Of a stretch of DNA of 64,000 nt, positions 1 to 8,682 are shown in pieces. The stretch spans positions 62,001 to 126,000 of the forward strand of contig CAWIJK010000001.1 of the NCBI GenBank assembly GCA_963836375.1, written 5' to 3'. Position 1 is the first letter of the stretch. Every line of letters starts with the position of its first letter. A model generated the notes under the pieces. That model was not told the DNA's origin. It was given only the letters and a program-made list of their open reading frames with translations, and did not search any database. The translations under genes were made by a program, and so were the position numbers. Origin of the DNA: CAWIJK01 sp963836375. Lineage in GTDB: Bacteria > Actinomycetota > Acidimicrobiia > Acidimicrobiales > RAAP-2.

Positions 1-1317
1 GGAGGCCGCCCCGAGTTCTTCGCCGTCGAGTTCCAGCGCATCGGCCAGCCGCACGACGACCTCTCGGCGGAGGCGGGGAACGACCTCGGGCACCGGGGAG
101 CGCCCGACGATGTCGTCGAAGAAGCCGAGGACGATGAGCTGCTCGGCCCGGTCGGGCGGGACGCCTCTCGACTCGAGGTAGTACTGCTGGTCCTCGTCGA
201 CCGGCCCCACGGTCGAGGCGTGACTGCAGCGGACGTCGTTCTCCTCGATGTCGAGGTTGGGGACCGAGTCGGCGTGGGCCCGCTCGTCGAGGACCAGATT
301 GTTGTTGGTCTGCATGGCCTCGGTCCGCACCGCCCCGTGGCGGACCCGGATGAGCCCGCTGTAGACCGAGCGCGAGCTGCCGGCCACTGCCCCCTTGCAG
401 AGCAGGTCGCTGGTGGTGTGGGGGGCCACGTGGTCCTGGAGGGTCCGGACGTCGTGGACCTGGTCACCGGTGCCGAGGTAGGCCGAGCGGAGCTCGCTCG
501 ACCCGCCCTGGCCGACCAGGGCACCGTCGGTCCGAGACCGGTCGTAGGCCCCCCCCAGGCCGACGGTGAAGGTGCGCACGGTGGCATCCCGACCAGCCCG
601 GGCGGCCAGTCGGCCGAGGTGCCAGGCCCCGGTGCCGAGCACCTGGAGCGAGACGTAGGCCAGCTGGGCGCCGTCGTCCACCGCCAGCTCGGTGACCGGC
701 ACCACGAGGCCCCCCGAACCCTCGAGGACGCCGGCGAGGACCTCGACCACGCTGACCGACGAGCCCCGCCCGACCCGCACCGCGGTGCGGGGGAAGACGG
801 CCGGCGCGGCGTCGGTGCCGTCGGCCCCGTCGCACCAGTGGACGACGACCACCGGGTCTTCCACCGAGACGCCCGGCGGCACCTCGAGCACCACCGCGTC
901 GGGGAAGAAGGCGTCGTTGAGCCGGACCAGCGTGTCCCCCCCGACGAGGACCGTGCCGAGCAGCTCGGCGGAGCGGGCGGATTCGGCGTCGCCGAAGACC
1001 ACCCGGTCAGGCAACGAGGCGGGATCGAACGAGACCGGGCGGCCGTTGTGGACGACGGCCAGGGCGCTGCGAGCGGGCAGGTCGGCGGCGAGGCCGTCCA
1101 CGAAGGCCCGGGCCGCCTGGTCGCCCGAGGGGTCGGCGGCTGTCGACGGGCGGTACCGGTCGAGGTCCAGCTGGTCGATCGGCGAGTAGCGCCAGACCTC
1201 CTCCTTCTCGGAGGGCGGCGGCATGGCAGAGAACTCCTCGTAGGCCCCGGCCCGACGGCGGCGCAGCCAGTCCGGGCCGGTGAGGCGGTCCATGGCGTCG
1301 GCGCTGAAGGTGGGCAG
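1..1317 (-). CDS. sufD: Fe-S cluster assembly protein SufD, 3' end cut by the window
   Basis: SufD is a scaffold subunit of the cytosolic SufBCD complex that builds iron-sulfur clusters. The minus-strand frame is open from about 1317 to the window edge (439 codons; E. coli SufD is 423 aa), so only the extreme C-terminus and stop are missing. The conserved stretch CSHASTVGPVDEDQ near residue 363, followed by YYLESRGV, is characteristic of the SufD/SufB core and contains the conserved histidine. The first in-frame ATG is at 1293, but the family-like N-terminal residues FSADA lie upstream of it. A CTG at 1317 has GGAAGG 7 nt upstream, so I chose it as the start; ATG 1293 is the alternative. sufB lies 1.5 kb upstream in transcription order, separated by an oppositely oriented gene. 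The rest of the suf operon presumably continues beyond position 1. Confidence 0.9.
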   Translation of the reverse strand, partial: MPTFSADAMDRLTGPDWLRRRRAGAYEEFSAMPPPSEKEEVWRYSPIDQLDLDRYRPSTAADPSGDQAARAFVDGLAADLPARSALAVVHNGRPVSFDPASLPDRVVFGDAESARSAELLGTVLVGGDTLVRLNDAFFPDAVVLEVPPGVSVEDPVVVVHWCDGADGTDAAPAVFPRTAVRVGRGSSVSVVEVLAGVLEGSGGLVVPVTELAVDDGAQLAYVSLQVLGTGAWHLGRLAARAGRDATVRTFTVGLGGAYDRSRTDGALVGQGGSSELRSAYLGTGDQVHDVRTLQDHVAPHTTSDLLCKGAVAGSSRSVYSGLIRVRHGAVRTEAMQTNNNLVLDERAHADSVPNLDIEENDVRCSHASTVGPVDEDQQYYLESRGVPPDRAEQLIVLGFFDDIVGRSPVPEVVPRLRREVVVRLADALELDGEELGAAS

Positions 1318-1490
1318 GGTAGGGCCTTCCGGGCAACACGACCCGACGGGGCGAGCCGAAGGGCCTGGTCAACGTGAGAAACGGGGGCCCTCGGCCCCCT
1401 GGGCAGTGTAGTTGTCCGCCACCGGTCCGCCGTCACCGCGCCGGGGCGGCCGGGCCGGTCCACGCTGGGCAGGGCGGTAGCGTTCGGCCC

Positions 1491-2339
1491 ATGGCCGACC
1501 GGTTCACGTCCGAGGTCCTGAGCATCGAGCGCGAGGGCCACGTCGCCACCGTGTGGCTCGACCGCCCCGAGGCCCGCAATGCCATGGGGCGGGCGTTCTT
1601 CGACGACCTGGTGGAGGCCATGTCCGACGTGTCCGCCGACCCCGAGGTGCGCGCCGTGCTGATCGCCGCCCGGGGTCCGCACTTCTCGGTCGGCCTCGAT
1701 CTCAAAGAGATGGGCTCGATCCTGGCCGGCGGCCCCGATGCCCGGTCGGGCCCCAAGCCCTCGATGGCCGCCCGGGCCCGGGCGGCCCGGGCGGCGGTGC
1801 TGGACCTGCAGCACTCGATCAACGCCGTCGCCGGCTGCCCCAAGCCGGTGGTGGCCGCCGTCCACGGTTACTGCATCGGGGGGGGCGTGGACCTGATCAC
1901 GGCGTGCGACGTCCGGGTCTGTTCGAGTGACGCCGTCTTTTCGGTCCGCGAGACCAAGGTGGCGATCGTGGCCGACCTGGGCAGCCTCCAGCGTCTCCCC
2001 CGCATCATCGGCTCGGGCCACGTGGCCGAGCTCGCCTTCACCGGCAAGGACATCGACGCCGCCCGGGCCCGGGCCATCGGGCTGGCGAACGACGTCTACG
2101 ACGGCGGGGCCGATGGAGTGCTGGCGGCCGGGCGGGCGCTGGCCGAGGAGATCGCCGCCAACTCGCCGGTCGCCGTGCAGGGGACCAAGGCGGTGCTGGC
2201 CGCCAACGACGGCCGGACCGTGGCCGAGGGCCTCGAGTACGTGGCCACCTGGAACGCCGGGATGCTGGCCTCCGACGACTTGACCGAGGCCATGGTGGCC
2301 TTCATGGAGAAGCGCCCACCCAACTTCACCGGCGGCTGA
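1491..2339 (+). CDS. Delta3,5-Delta2,4-dienoyl-CoA isomerase-like crotonase
   Basis: This 282-aa crotonase-fold enzyme probably isomerises 3,5-dienoyl-CoA to 2,4-dienoyl-CoA during beta-oxidation of unsaturated acyl chains. The oxyanion-hole segment HFSVGLDLKEM is at residues 64-74 and GYCIGGGVDL at 126-135. The acidic residues Asp134, Glu154 and Asp162 are spaced 20 and 8 apart, exactly like Asp176/Glu196/Asp204 of mammalian ECH1. The segment ADLGSLQRLPRIIG also follows that subfamily, so I prefer it over plain enoyl-CoA hydratase. The ATG at 1491 begins MADRFTSEVLSIE, where crotonases normally start; a 39-codon upstream extension is low complexity and was not used. The gene sits on the opposite strand between sufD and the sufB side of the suf locus, an unusual interruption. 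Confidence 0.88.
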   Translation: MADRFTSEVLSIEREGHVATVWLDRPEARNAMGRAFFDDLVEAMSDVSADPEVRAVLIAARGPHFSVGLDLKEMGSILAGGPDARSGPKPSMAARARAARAAVLDLQHSINAVAGCPKPVVAAVHGYCIGGGVDLITACDVRVCSSDAVFSVRETKVAIVADLGSLQRLPRIIGSGHVAELAFTGKDIDAARARAIGLANDVYDGGADGVLAAGRALAEEIAANSPVAVQGTKAVLAANDGRTVAEGLEYVATWNAGMLASDDLTEAMVAFMEKRPPNFTGG

Positions 2340-2373
2340 AACGTCGCGGGCGGCCACGCCCGGGGGGGCCGCC

Positions 2374-2709
2374 TCAATGCCGCCGGCGCCACCACCTGTC
2401 CTTGCCCTCGCGCTTGGCGTCGGCCGCCCGGGCCTCGGCCACCGCGTCGGGCGCCACCCGGTTCACGATGTCCTCGGCGTTGCCCAGGACCTCGGTCACC
2501 TCGTCGGTCGGCACGTCGGGCTCGTCCTCGATCGCCGGCTCGACCAGGCTGCCGTGGACCCAGCCCGCATCGGCCAGCCGGCGCTCGTAGGCCGGGCACT
2601 GGTCGGGGCAGCGCCAGGGGGCCTCGGGGGCCAGGTCGAGCATGCAGAACCGGGCCACCTCGCCCGAGGCGTAGGTCCGGCTTTGGAAATGCTTGCATTC
2701 CTCACGCAT
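2374..2709 (-). CDS. Small four-cysteine protein downstream of sufB, function unknown
   Basis: A 111-aa protein when started at ATG 2709 (MREECKHF); ATG 2724 and GTG 2781 are possible earlier starts. It carries four cysteines at residues 5, 22, 34 and 38, the last two in WRCPDQCPAY, followed by an acidic alpha-helical tail rich in Ala and Glu and a basic end (KDRWWRRRH). I do not recognise a characterised family. The cysteine pattern could bind a metal or an Fe-S cluster, but that is inference. It lies 79 nt downstream of the sufB stop on the same strand and is probably co-transcribed with sufB, which makes a role linked to the Suf machinery worth considering. Confidence 0.75.
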   Translation of the reverse strand: MREECKHFQSRTYASGEVARFCMLDLAPEAPWRCPDQCPAYERRLADAGWVHGSLVEPAIEDEPDVPTDEVTEVLGNAEDIVNRVAPDAVAEARAADAKREGKDRWWRRRH

Positions 2710-2788
2710 GGCCACGGGCCCCATGCTGCCACCGCCCGGAGGGGTCGGTGGCACCGCCCGGTTCCGCCCCCGGGTGACCACCCGCCGG

Positions 2789-4186
2789 TCAGCCGACCGA
2801 GCCCTCCATCTGCAGCTCGATCAGGCGGCTCCACTCGACGGCGTACTCCATCGGCAGGGTGCGGGTGATCGGCTCGATGAAGCCGTTCACGATCATCCCC
2901 ATGGCCTGGCTCTCCGAGAGGCCCCGGCTCATGAGGTAGAAGAGCTGGTCGTCGCCGACCTTGGAGACCGTGGCCTCGTGACCGATCCGGGCGTCGCGCT
3001 CGCCCACCTCCATGTAGGGCTTGGTCTCGGAGACCGAGTCGTCGTCGAGCAAGAGGGCGTCGCAGCGGACGAACGACTTGGCTCCCTTGGCCCCCTCGTC
3101 GACGTGGACCATCCCCCGGTAGGTGGTGATCCCGCCGTCCTTGGAGATGGACTTCGAGACGATGGTCGAGGTGGTCTCCGGCGCGGCGTGGATCATCTTG
3201 GCCCCGGCGTCTTGGTGCTGGCCCGGGCCGGCGTAGGCCACCGACAGCACCTCGCCGGAGGCCTTGGGGCCCATCAGGTACACCGACGGGTACTTCATGG
3301 TGAGGCGCGAGCCGATGTTCCCGTCGATCCACTCGACGTGGGCCTCGGCCTCGGCCCGGGCCCGCTTGGTCACCAGGTTGTAGACGTTGTTGGACCAGTT
3401 CTGGATGGTCGTGTAGGTGATCCGGCTGCCGGGCAGCGCCACCAGCTCGACCACGGCCGAGTGCAGCGAGTCGGTCGTGTAGACCGGGGCCGAGCACCCC
3501 TCGATGTAGTGCACCTGGGAACCCTCGTCGGCGATGATGAGGGTCCGCTCGAACTGGCCCATGTTCTCGGCATTGATGCGGAAGTACGCCTGCAGCGGCA
3601 TCTCGACGGTGATGCCCGGGGGGACGTAGATGAACGACCCACCGGACCACACGGCTGAGTTGAGGGCGGCGAACTTGTTGTCACTGGGCGGGATGATCGA
3701 GCCGAACCAGCGACGGACGATGTCGGGGTACTCGCGCACCGCGGTGTCCATGTCGCAGAACAGGACGCCCTGGGCCTCGAGGTCCTCCCGGTTGCGGTGG
3801 AAGACCACTTCGGACTCGTACTGCGCGGTCACCCCCGAGAGGTACTTCCGCTCCGCTTCTGGGATGCCCAGCTTCTCGTAGGTGTTCTTGATGGCGTCGG
3901 GGAGGTCGTTCCAGTCGTTGACCTGTCCCCCGGTGGGCTTCACGTAGTAGTAGATGTCGTCGAAGTCCAGATCCGGCATGTTGACGGCGAACCACTCGGC
4001 CATCGGCTTGCGCTCGAAGCGGCTGAGCGCCTTCAGCCGGAAGTCCCGCATCCACTCGGGCTCTTTCTTCATGGCCGACATCTCGCGGACGATCTCTTCG
4101 TTCAGCCCCTTCTTGGGCTTGAAGACGTAGTCCTCCTCGTCACTCCACCCGAGCTGGTATCGGCCGAGATCGAGGTCGGTGGCCAT
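2789..4186 (-). CDS. sufB: Fe-S cluster assembly protein SufB
   Basis: SufB is the main scaffold of the SufBCD Fe-S assembly complex. The 465-aa product matches the usual length and carries SufB hallmarks: an N-terminal GLNEEIVREMSAMKKEPEWM, a central FIYVPPGITVEMPLQAYFRI, an RCDALLL cysteine motif and a C-terminal HEATVSKVGDDQLFYLMSRGL. The ATG at 4186 is preceded by AGGAGAA at good spacing, which fixes the start; the open frame continues upstream only by chance. It is transcribed divergently from the S9 peptidase gene at 4361. Two inverted repeats lie 66-88 nt upstream and are candidate regulator sites. No SufR-type regulator is seen in this window. Confidence 0.95.
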   Translation of the reverse strand: MATDLDLGRYQLGWSDEEDYVFKPKKGLNEEIVREMSAMKKEPEWMRDFRLKALSRFERKPMAEWFAVNMPDLDFDDIYYYVKPTGGQVNDWNDLPDAIKNTYEKLGIPEAERKYLSGVTAQYESEVVFHRNREDLEAQGVLFCDMDTAVREYPDIVRRWFGSIIPPSDNKFAALNSAVWSGGSFIYVPPGITVEMPLQAYFRINAENMGQFERTLIIADEGSQVHYIEGCSAPVYTTDSLHSAVVELVALPGSRITYTTIQNWSNNVYNLVTKRARAEAEAHVEWIDGNIGSRLTMKYPSVYLMGPKASGEVLSVAYAGPGQHQDAGAKMIHAAPETTSTIVSKSISKDGGITTYRGMVHVDEGAKGAKSFVRCDALLLDDDSVSETKPYMEVGERDARIGHEATVSKVGDDQLFYLMSRGLSESQAMGMIVNGFIEPITRTLPMEYAVEWSRLIELQMEGSVG

Positions 4187-4251
4187 GGGTTTCTCCTGGG
4201 CTCGAAGGCCGGCCGCCCGGCCGCCCACCGGGTGCCCTCCCGGTCCTGTTC

Positions 4252-4274
4252 GGGGATTTCCCCTATCTCGATAG
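4252..4274. promoter_or_regulatory. Two adjoining 5-2-5 inverted repeats upstream of sufB
   Basis: GGGGATTTCCCC (4252-4263) abuts CTATCTCGATAG (4263-4274). Each has perfect 5-bp arms around a 2-bp centre. They sit in the 174-bp divergent spacer between sufB and the peptidase gene, 66-88 nt from the sufB start, where an operator would be expected. Which protein binds is unknown. Confidence 0.4.
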
Positions 4275-4360
4275 TAACAACTCGGACCACCGCCCGAAAC
4301 GGCCACCTGGGAGCGCCGGGGCGGACCGGTGCCCCGGCGGTCCCGTGGCAGGCTGCCCCG

Positions 4361-6606
4361 ATGACCGAGCCCGCCATCCCTCCCCCAGCACCGGGGAACG
4401 GCCCGCTGGTCGTCGGGCCCGGTGCCCCCCCGCCGGCTCCACCGGTGCCCGAGCGCCGCCCGACGGTGCTCGAGGCCCACGGCGACCGCAGGGTCGACGA
4501 CTGGTACTGGCTGGGCGACCGGGCGGACCCGGCCGTCCTGGCCCACCTGCGGGCCGAGAACGCCTTCACCGAGGCCTCCCTGGCCGGGCTGGCCCCGCTG
4601 CGGCGGACCCTCTTCGACGAGATGGTGGCCCGGATCGAAGAGACCGACCTCTCGGTGCCGGTCCGCAGGGACGGCTGGTGGTACTACCAGCGGACCGAGG
4701 AGCACAAGGCCTACCCGATCCACTGCCGCCGGCCGGTGGGCGACGATCCCGACCCGCCCCTCGACCCGGCGGCGGGCCCCGGCGAGCAGGTGCTGGTGGA
4801 CGAGAACGCCCTGGCCGAGGGGCACGAGTACCTCGAGGTGGCCAACCTGTCGGTCAGTCCCGACCACTCCCTGGTCGCCTTCGCCACCGACACCACGGGC
4901 CGCGAGCTCTACGACCTCGAGTTCCGGTCCCTCGCCGGAGCCGACGGGGCCACCCGGGGGCCCGATCCGGCCGAGACGGTGGCCGGCACCTACTACGGGC
5001 TGGCCTGGGCCAACGACAACGCCACCGTCTTTTACACCCGGGTCGACGACGCCATGCGGCCCTTCCAGCTCTGGCGCCACCGGCTCGGGACCGACCCGGC
5101 CACCGACGTGATGGTCCTCGAGGAGCCCGACGAGCGCTTCAACCTCTCGGTCGGCCGCACCAAGAACCGCGCCTTCGTCGTCTGCCTCCTGCAGAGCACG
5201 ACCTGCACTGAGGCCTGGGTGCTGGCGGCGGACGACCCCGGGGGCCCGGCGCGGGTGGTCGAGCGGCGCCGGCCGGGCGTCGAGTACGGGGTCGAACACC
5301 ACCGGGGCCCCGACGGCACCGGGTTCTTCGTGATCCTGACCAACGACGAGGCCGAGGACTTCCGGCTCATGGTGGCCCCCGAGGCTCAACCGGGCCGGGC
5401 CCACTGGCACGAGGTCCTGGCCCACCGACCGGGCACCCGAGTCGACGACGTGGACGTCTTCGACTCGTGGCTGGCCGTGTCCGAGCGCCTCGACGGTGAG
5501 CCCAGGGTCCGCGTGGTGGCCCTCGGCGCCGGCGCCGGTCGGGACCGCTTCGACGGGCTGCTCGGAGGCAGTCGCCTCATCGAGGCGTCCGAGCACCCCT
5601 CGACCACCTGGGTGGGCCCGAACCCCGAGCCCTCGGCGCTCACCTTGCGCTACGAACAGACCTCGCTCGTCGCGCCCCGAGCCGTCTACGACGCCGACGT
5701 GGTGACCGGCACCGTCGTCCTGCGCAAGCGCCAACCGGTTCTCGGTGGCTACGACCCGGCGCGTTACCGTACGTTCCGCCTCTGGGCCACGGCGCCCGAC
5801 GGCACCGGTGTCCCGATCTCGGTGGTGCACCGGGCCGACCTCCTGGCCGACCCCCGGGCCCGCCCCCCACCGCCCCGGCTACCCCCGCTCCTTGCCTGCT
5901 GTACGGCTACGGCGCCTACGAGATCTCGGTCGACCCGGTCTTCTCGTCCCTGCGTCTCTCGTTGCTCGACCGCGGCTTCGTCTTCGCCATCGCCCACGTG
6001 CGGGGCGGCGGCGAGCTCGGCCGCCGCTGGTACGAGGCGGGCAAGATGGCGTCCAAGCCCAACACGTTCTCGGACTTCATCGCGTGCGCCCGCCACCTGG
6101 TCGACGCTGGGTACACCGAACCCGACCGGCTCGTCGCCCGGGGCGGCTCGGCCGGGGGCCTGCTCATCGGGGCGGTGGCCAACCAGGCGCCCGAGCTCTT
6201 CGCCGGGCTGGTGGCCGAGGTCCCCTTCGTCGACACCCTGACCACCATGCTCGACGAGACCCTCCCGCTCACCGTCGGCGAGTGGGAGGAGTGGGGCAAC
6301 CCCGAGGCCGAGCCCGACGTCTACGCCACCATGCGCTCCTACTCGCCCTACGACAACGTGGCCCCGTCCCCCACCGGTCGTTTTCCCCAGGTCCTGGCCA
6401 CGGCCGGGCTGGCGGACCCCCGGGTCGGGTACTGGGAGCCGGCCAAGTGGGTGGCCCGGCTGCGCCAGGCCCACCCCGGGACCCGCATCCTGCTCAAGAC
6501 CGAACTCGGGGCCGGTCACGGCGGCCCGTCGGGGCGCTACGACGCCTGGCGGGACGAAGCCCTGGTCTACGCGTTCATCCTCGATGTGGTGGGCCGGGCA
6601 TCGTGA
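4361..6606 (+). CDS. S9 prolyl oligopeptidase (oligopeptidase B type) with an apparent 1-nt frameshift
   Basis: A serine oligopeptidase with an N-terminal beta-propeller and a C-terminal alpha/beta-hydrolase domain that cleaves short peptides. The start ATG 4361 begins MTEPAIPPP; ERRPTVLEAHGDRRVDDWYWL is a typical S9A opening. The frame set by the start runs to about 5860, then homology continues in another frame from LLYGYGAYE (about 5896) to the stop at 6606. The catalytic Ser lies in RGGSAGG (codon 6148-6150), the Asp in AGLADPRV and the His in GAGHGG. Joining the halves needs one extra base near the C runs at 5851-5855 or 5863-5868, and the restored product would be about 748 aa, normal for the family. 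A sequencing error or a recent mutation are both possible. Confidence 0.88.
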
Positions 6607-6628
6607 CCCTCGCCCCCCCGCCGGCCGG

Positions 6629-7612
6629 CTACGGGGCCAGGGTGAGGGTGAAGGGGGTCTGGTAGCCCGCCGGCAGGACCACCGGAAGGTGGTCGAGCTG
6701 GAGACCGATCGCCCCGGGGGCACCGAGCACGACGGTCGTCGTCCCGCTGGCGCTCACCGACTGTTGCTGGCCGGCCAGCATGGTCTTGGTGAACAAGGTG
6801 GTGCCTCCCGAGCTGACGTCCACCCAGCACTCACCGTTGGTCGTGGACAGCGTCAGGGTGTACGTGGCCGCCGGCGGCTTGTAGGTCGCGGTGGTGGCGG
6901 TCGATGTCTGCGCCGTGAAGTTCGCCGGAACCGTGGTGACCGGGGCCACCGGTGTCGGCGAGTGGTGCCCCTTGGCCTTGCCCGTCGCCGTCGTGGTCGG
7001 GGTCGTGGCGTGGCCGCCGGCGGCGGCCGAGGTGGTGTGGGAACCCGCCGTGGTGGCGGTGGTCGACGTCGCACCGGCCGCCTTGTGGGGGCCCTTGTTG
7101 TGGACCCCGGCCAAAATGATCAGCGCGAGCACGGCCAGGACGACCACCCCGACCATGATCGGGGCCCCGAGCCGACGGGGCCGGTGGTTCATCGCCGTCA
7201 TGGCCCGGTCACGGCGGCCCCCGAACACCCCCGACCGGTTCCCCGTCTCTGAGAGGGCGGGATCCTCGAAGACGAGCTCGCCGCGCGGACCGACCCGGTG
7301 CCCGAGGGTGCCCGCGGCGTCGCCGTTGACGCCGTTGGCGGCTTCGGGCCCTGCGTCATCGTCGGCGCCCGCCACCCCGTCTCCGGGGGATCCCGGGACA
7401 CCGCCGGTCGCCGGAGGGCCGCCCAGGACCCGTACCGACGCGCTGGTGGATTTGGTCCGGATGCCCTGCAGGGTGTCGAGGGTGTGCCGGTACCCCTCGA
7501 CCGAGTGGACTTCGTCGCCCTCGCGCCGGATCACGACCCAGGCCCCGATGGCGACCAGGGCGAGGACCACCAGCACCGCGACGACGATCACCACGCCACC
7601 ATTCAACCTCAC
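6629..7612 (-). CDS. Membrane protein with RodZ/DUF4115-like C-terminal domain
   Basis: About 327 aa from GTG 7612. It has one hydrophobic segment directly at the N-terminus (VVIVVAVLVVLALVAIGAWVV), a charged and Gly-rich linker, a second hydrophobic segment (IMVGVVVLAVLALIILAGV) at mid-protein, a Thr/Ala/Ser-rich spacer, and a C-terminal beta domain of about 90 residues beginning TYTLTLSTTNGECWVDV. That last domain resembles the DUF4115 domain of RodZ-type proteins, which usually faces the extracytoplasmic side. No helix-turn-helix of true RodZ is visible. The start is uncertain: the frame is open to 7822, but the upstream part is Arg/Pro-rich and unlikely to be coding. It ends 22 nt from the convergent peptidase gene. 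Confidence 0.7.
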   Translation of the reverse strand: MRLNGGVVIVVAVLVVLALVAIGAWVVIRREGDEVHSVEGYRHTLDTLQGIRTKSTSASVRVLGGPPATGGVPGSPGDGVAGADDDAGPEAANGVNGDAAGTLGHRVGPRGELVFEDPALSETGNRSGVFGGRRDRAMTAMNHRPRRLGAPIMVGVVVLAVLALIILAGVHNKGPHKAAGATSTTATTAGSHTTSAAAGGHATTPTTTATGKAKGHHSPTPVAPVTTVPANFTAQTSTATTATYKPPAATYTLTLSTTNGECWVDVSSGGTTLFTKTMLAGQQQSVSASGTTTVVLGAPGAIGLQLDHLPVVLPAGYQTPFTLTLAP

Positions 7613-7822
7613 ACGGGGTCGCCGTGAGGCGCGCCAGACGCGTCGGCTTCCCGCGGGTGGGACATGCGCCCAGATGGGACATTCGGCGCCGTGGCCCGGA
7701 GCGCCCGGTCGGCCGTGGGGGCCGCCGTGGGCGGATGCCGTGGCCAGCACCGGGGCGCTGACCGATGCCCCGGGCGCCCGACCCCACCGACAAGGGCCGC
7801 TGGGCGGCCGGCGCCTGGACAC

Positions 7823-7882
7823 GAGCGGCGGGTCGGGTCGGGAGCGGCGGGTCGGGGTCGGGAGCGGCGGGTCGGGAGCGGC
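7823..7882. repeat. Short GC-rich tandem repeat
   Basis: About 2.8 copies of a roughly 20-bp unit beginning GAGCGGCGGGTCGGG lie in the spacer upstream of the TetR gene. The unit is imperfect, with one copy lacking a G. It may be replication slippage or a binding array; nothing further can be read from it. Confidence 0.6.
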
Positions 7883-7961
7883 CGTCCCGAGGGGCCCGAC
7901 ACCTGGGCCCCTCGTGACGACACGGTCGACCCCAGGGGGCCCAACAAGGACCCCGACACTC

Positions 7962-7975
7962 GCTACCGGGGTAGC
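7962..7975. promoter_or_regulatory. Candidate TetR operator, GCTACC-GG-GGTAGC
   Basis: A perfect 6-2-6 inverted repeat ends 56 nt before the TetR start codon and 24 nt before a TATCCT hexamer, the position of an autoregulatory operator. A close variant is found before the NlpC/P60 gene at 21073-21086. Confidence 0.45.
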
Positions 7976-8031
7976 AAGGCAGAAAATCCCTGGCAGGGGT
8001 ATCCTTTGAGCGGCGGAACGAGGAGGGGGCA

Positions 8032-8631
8032 GTGGAGGGGACCAAAGTCGATGGGCGGCGGGCGCGCGGGCTTCGGACCCGCGATGCCATCGTGAGTGCC
8101 CTGATGGATCTGATCGCGTCGGGCGACATCTCCCCGACGGCCCAGCGCATCGCTGACCGGGCAGGGGTCTCGGTGCGCTCGGTGTACCAGCACTTCACCG
8201 ACGTCGAAGGCCTCTACGCCGATGCGGCGGCGCGGACCAACGACTGGGTCCTGTCGATGACCCCCGAGATCGACCCCGCGTGGCCGATCGTTCAGCGGCT
8301 CGAGGTGTTCACCAACTCGCGGAGCACGATCCTCGAGGCCATCACCCCGTTCAACCGGGCCTCGAGATTGGTCGAGCCGACCTCGGCGTCGATCGAGCAC
8401 AACCGCCTGGCGCTGCAGCACGAGGGGCGGGACCGCCTCGAGGTCGCCTTCGGGCCGGAACTCTCCGGGCTGGCGCCGGTCGACCGGGCCAGTGTGCTCG
8501 GAGCCCTCGACGTGCTGTCGAGCTGGGCCGCCTGGGAGCACCTCCGCAGCTCGGGGGCCTCACTCCGGGTTGCCCGCGACGTGATGCGGACCGGGATGGC
8601 CGCCCTCTTGGGCCGCCGACCCGGCTCCTGA
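8032..8631 (+). CDS. TetR-family transcriptional regulator
   Basis: A 199-aa one-component regulator. The N-terminal helix-turn-helix is clear: TRDAIVSALMDLI, then SPTAQRIADRAGVSVRSVYQHFTDVEGLYADA (about residues 40-70). The remaining 130 residues form the variable ligand-binding domain, which gives no substrate clue. The start is GTG 8032, preceded by GGAGGGGGCA. The gene stands alone between a convergent-side cupin gene and the RodZ-like gene. An inverted repeat upstream suggests autoregulation. It does not look like KstR, so I do not link it to the KstR-type operators at 24-29 kb. Confidence 0.9.
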   Translation: MEGTKVDGRRARGLRTRDAIVSALMDLIASGDISPTAQRIADRAGVSVRSVYQHFTDVEGLYADAAARTNDWVLSMTPEIDPAWPIVQRLEVFTNSRSTILEAITPFNRASRLVEPTSASIEHNRLALQHEGRDRLEVAFGPELSGLAPVDRASVLGALDVLSSWAAWEHLRSSGASLRVARDVMRTGMAALLGRRPGS

Positions 8632-8682
8632 GCGACCGCGGGCCGCCCCGGACCCGGTACCTGGGCGGCGTCCGCGCCGCCC

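Larger units (their letters stand above)
7613..8031. other. 419-bp intergenic region upstream of the TetR gene
   Basis: No gene is supported here. It holds a GC-rich tandem repeat (7823-7882), a 6-2-6 inverted repeat (7962-7975) and a TATCCT hexamer (8000-8005) that could be the -10 of the TetR gene. Confidence 0.6.

Noticed and set aside
220..1377. A 385-codon open frame on the plus strand
   Set aside because: It is antisense to sufD and gives a composition-biased product.
3797..4360. An upstream extension of the S9 peptidase frame, antisense to sufB
   Set aside because: The product has no conserved start, and sufB on the other strand is certain. ATG 4361 is the natural start.
8032..8631. 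The TetR protein as the KstR regulator of the operators at 24-29 kb
   Set aside because: It lies 16 kb away, its sequence does not resemble KstR, and the operator near its own gene is different.
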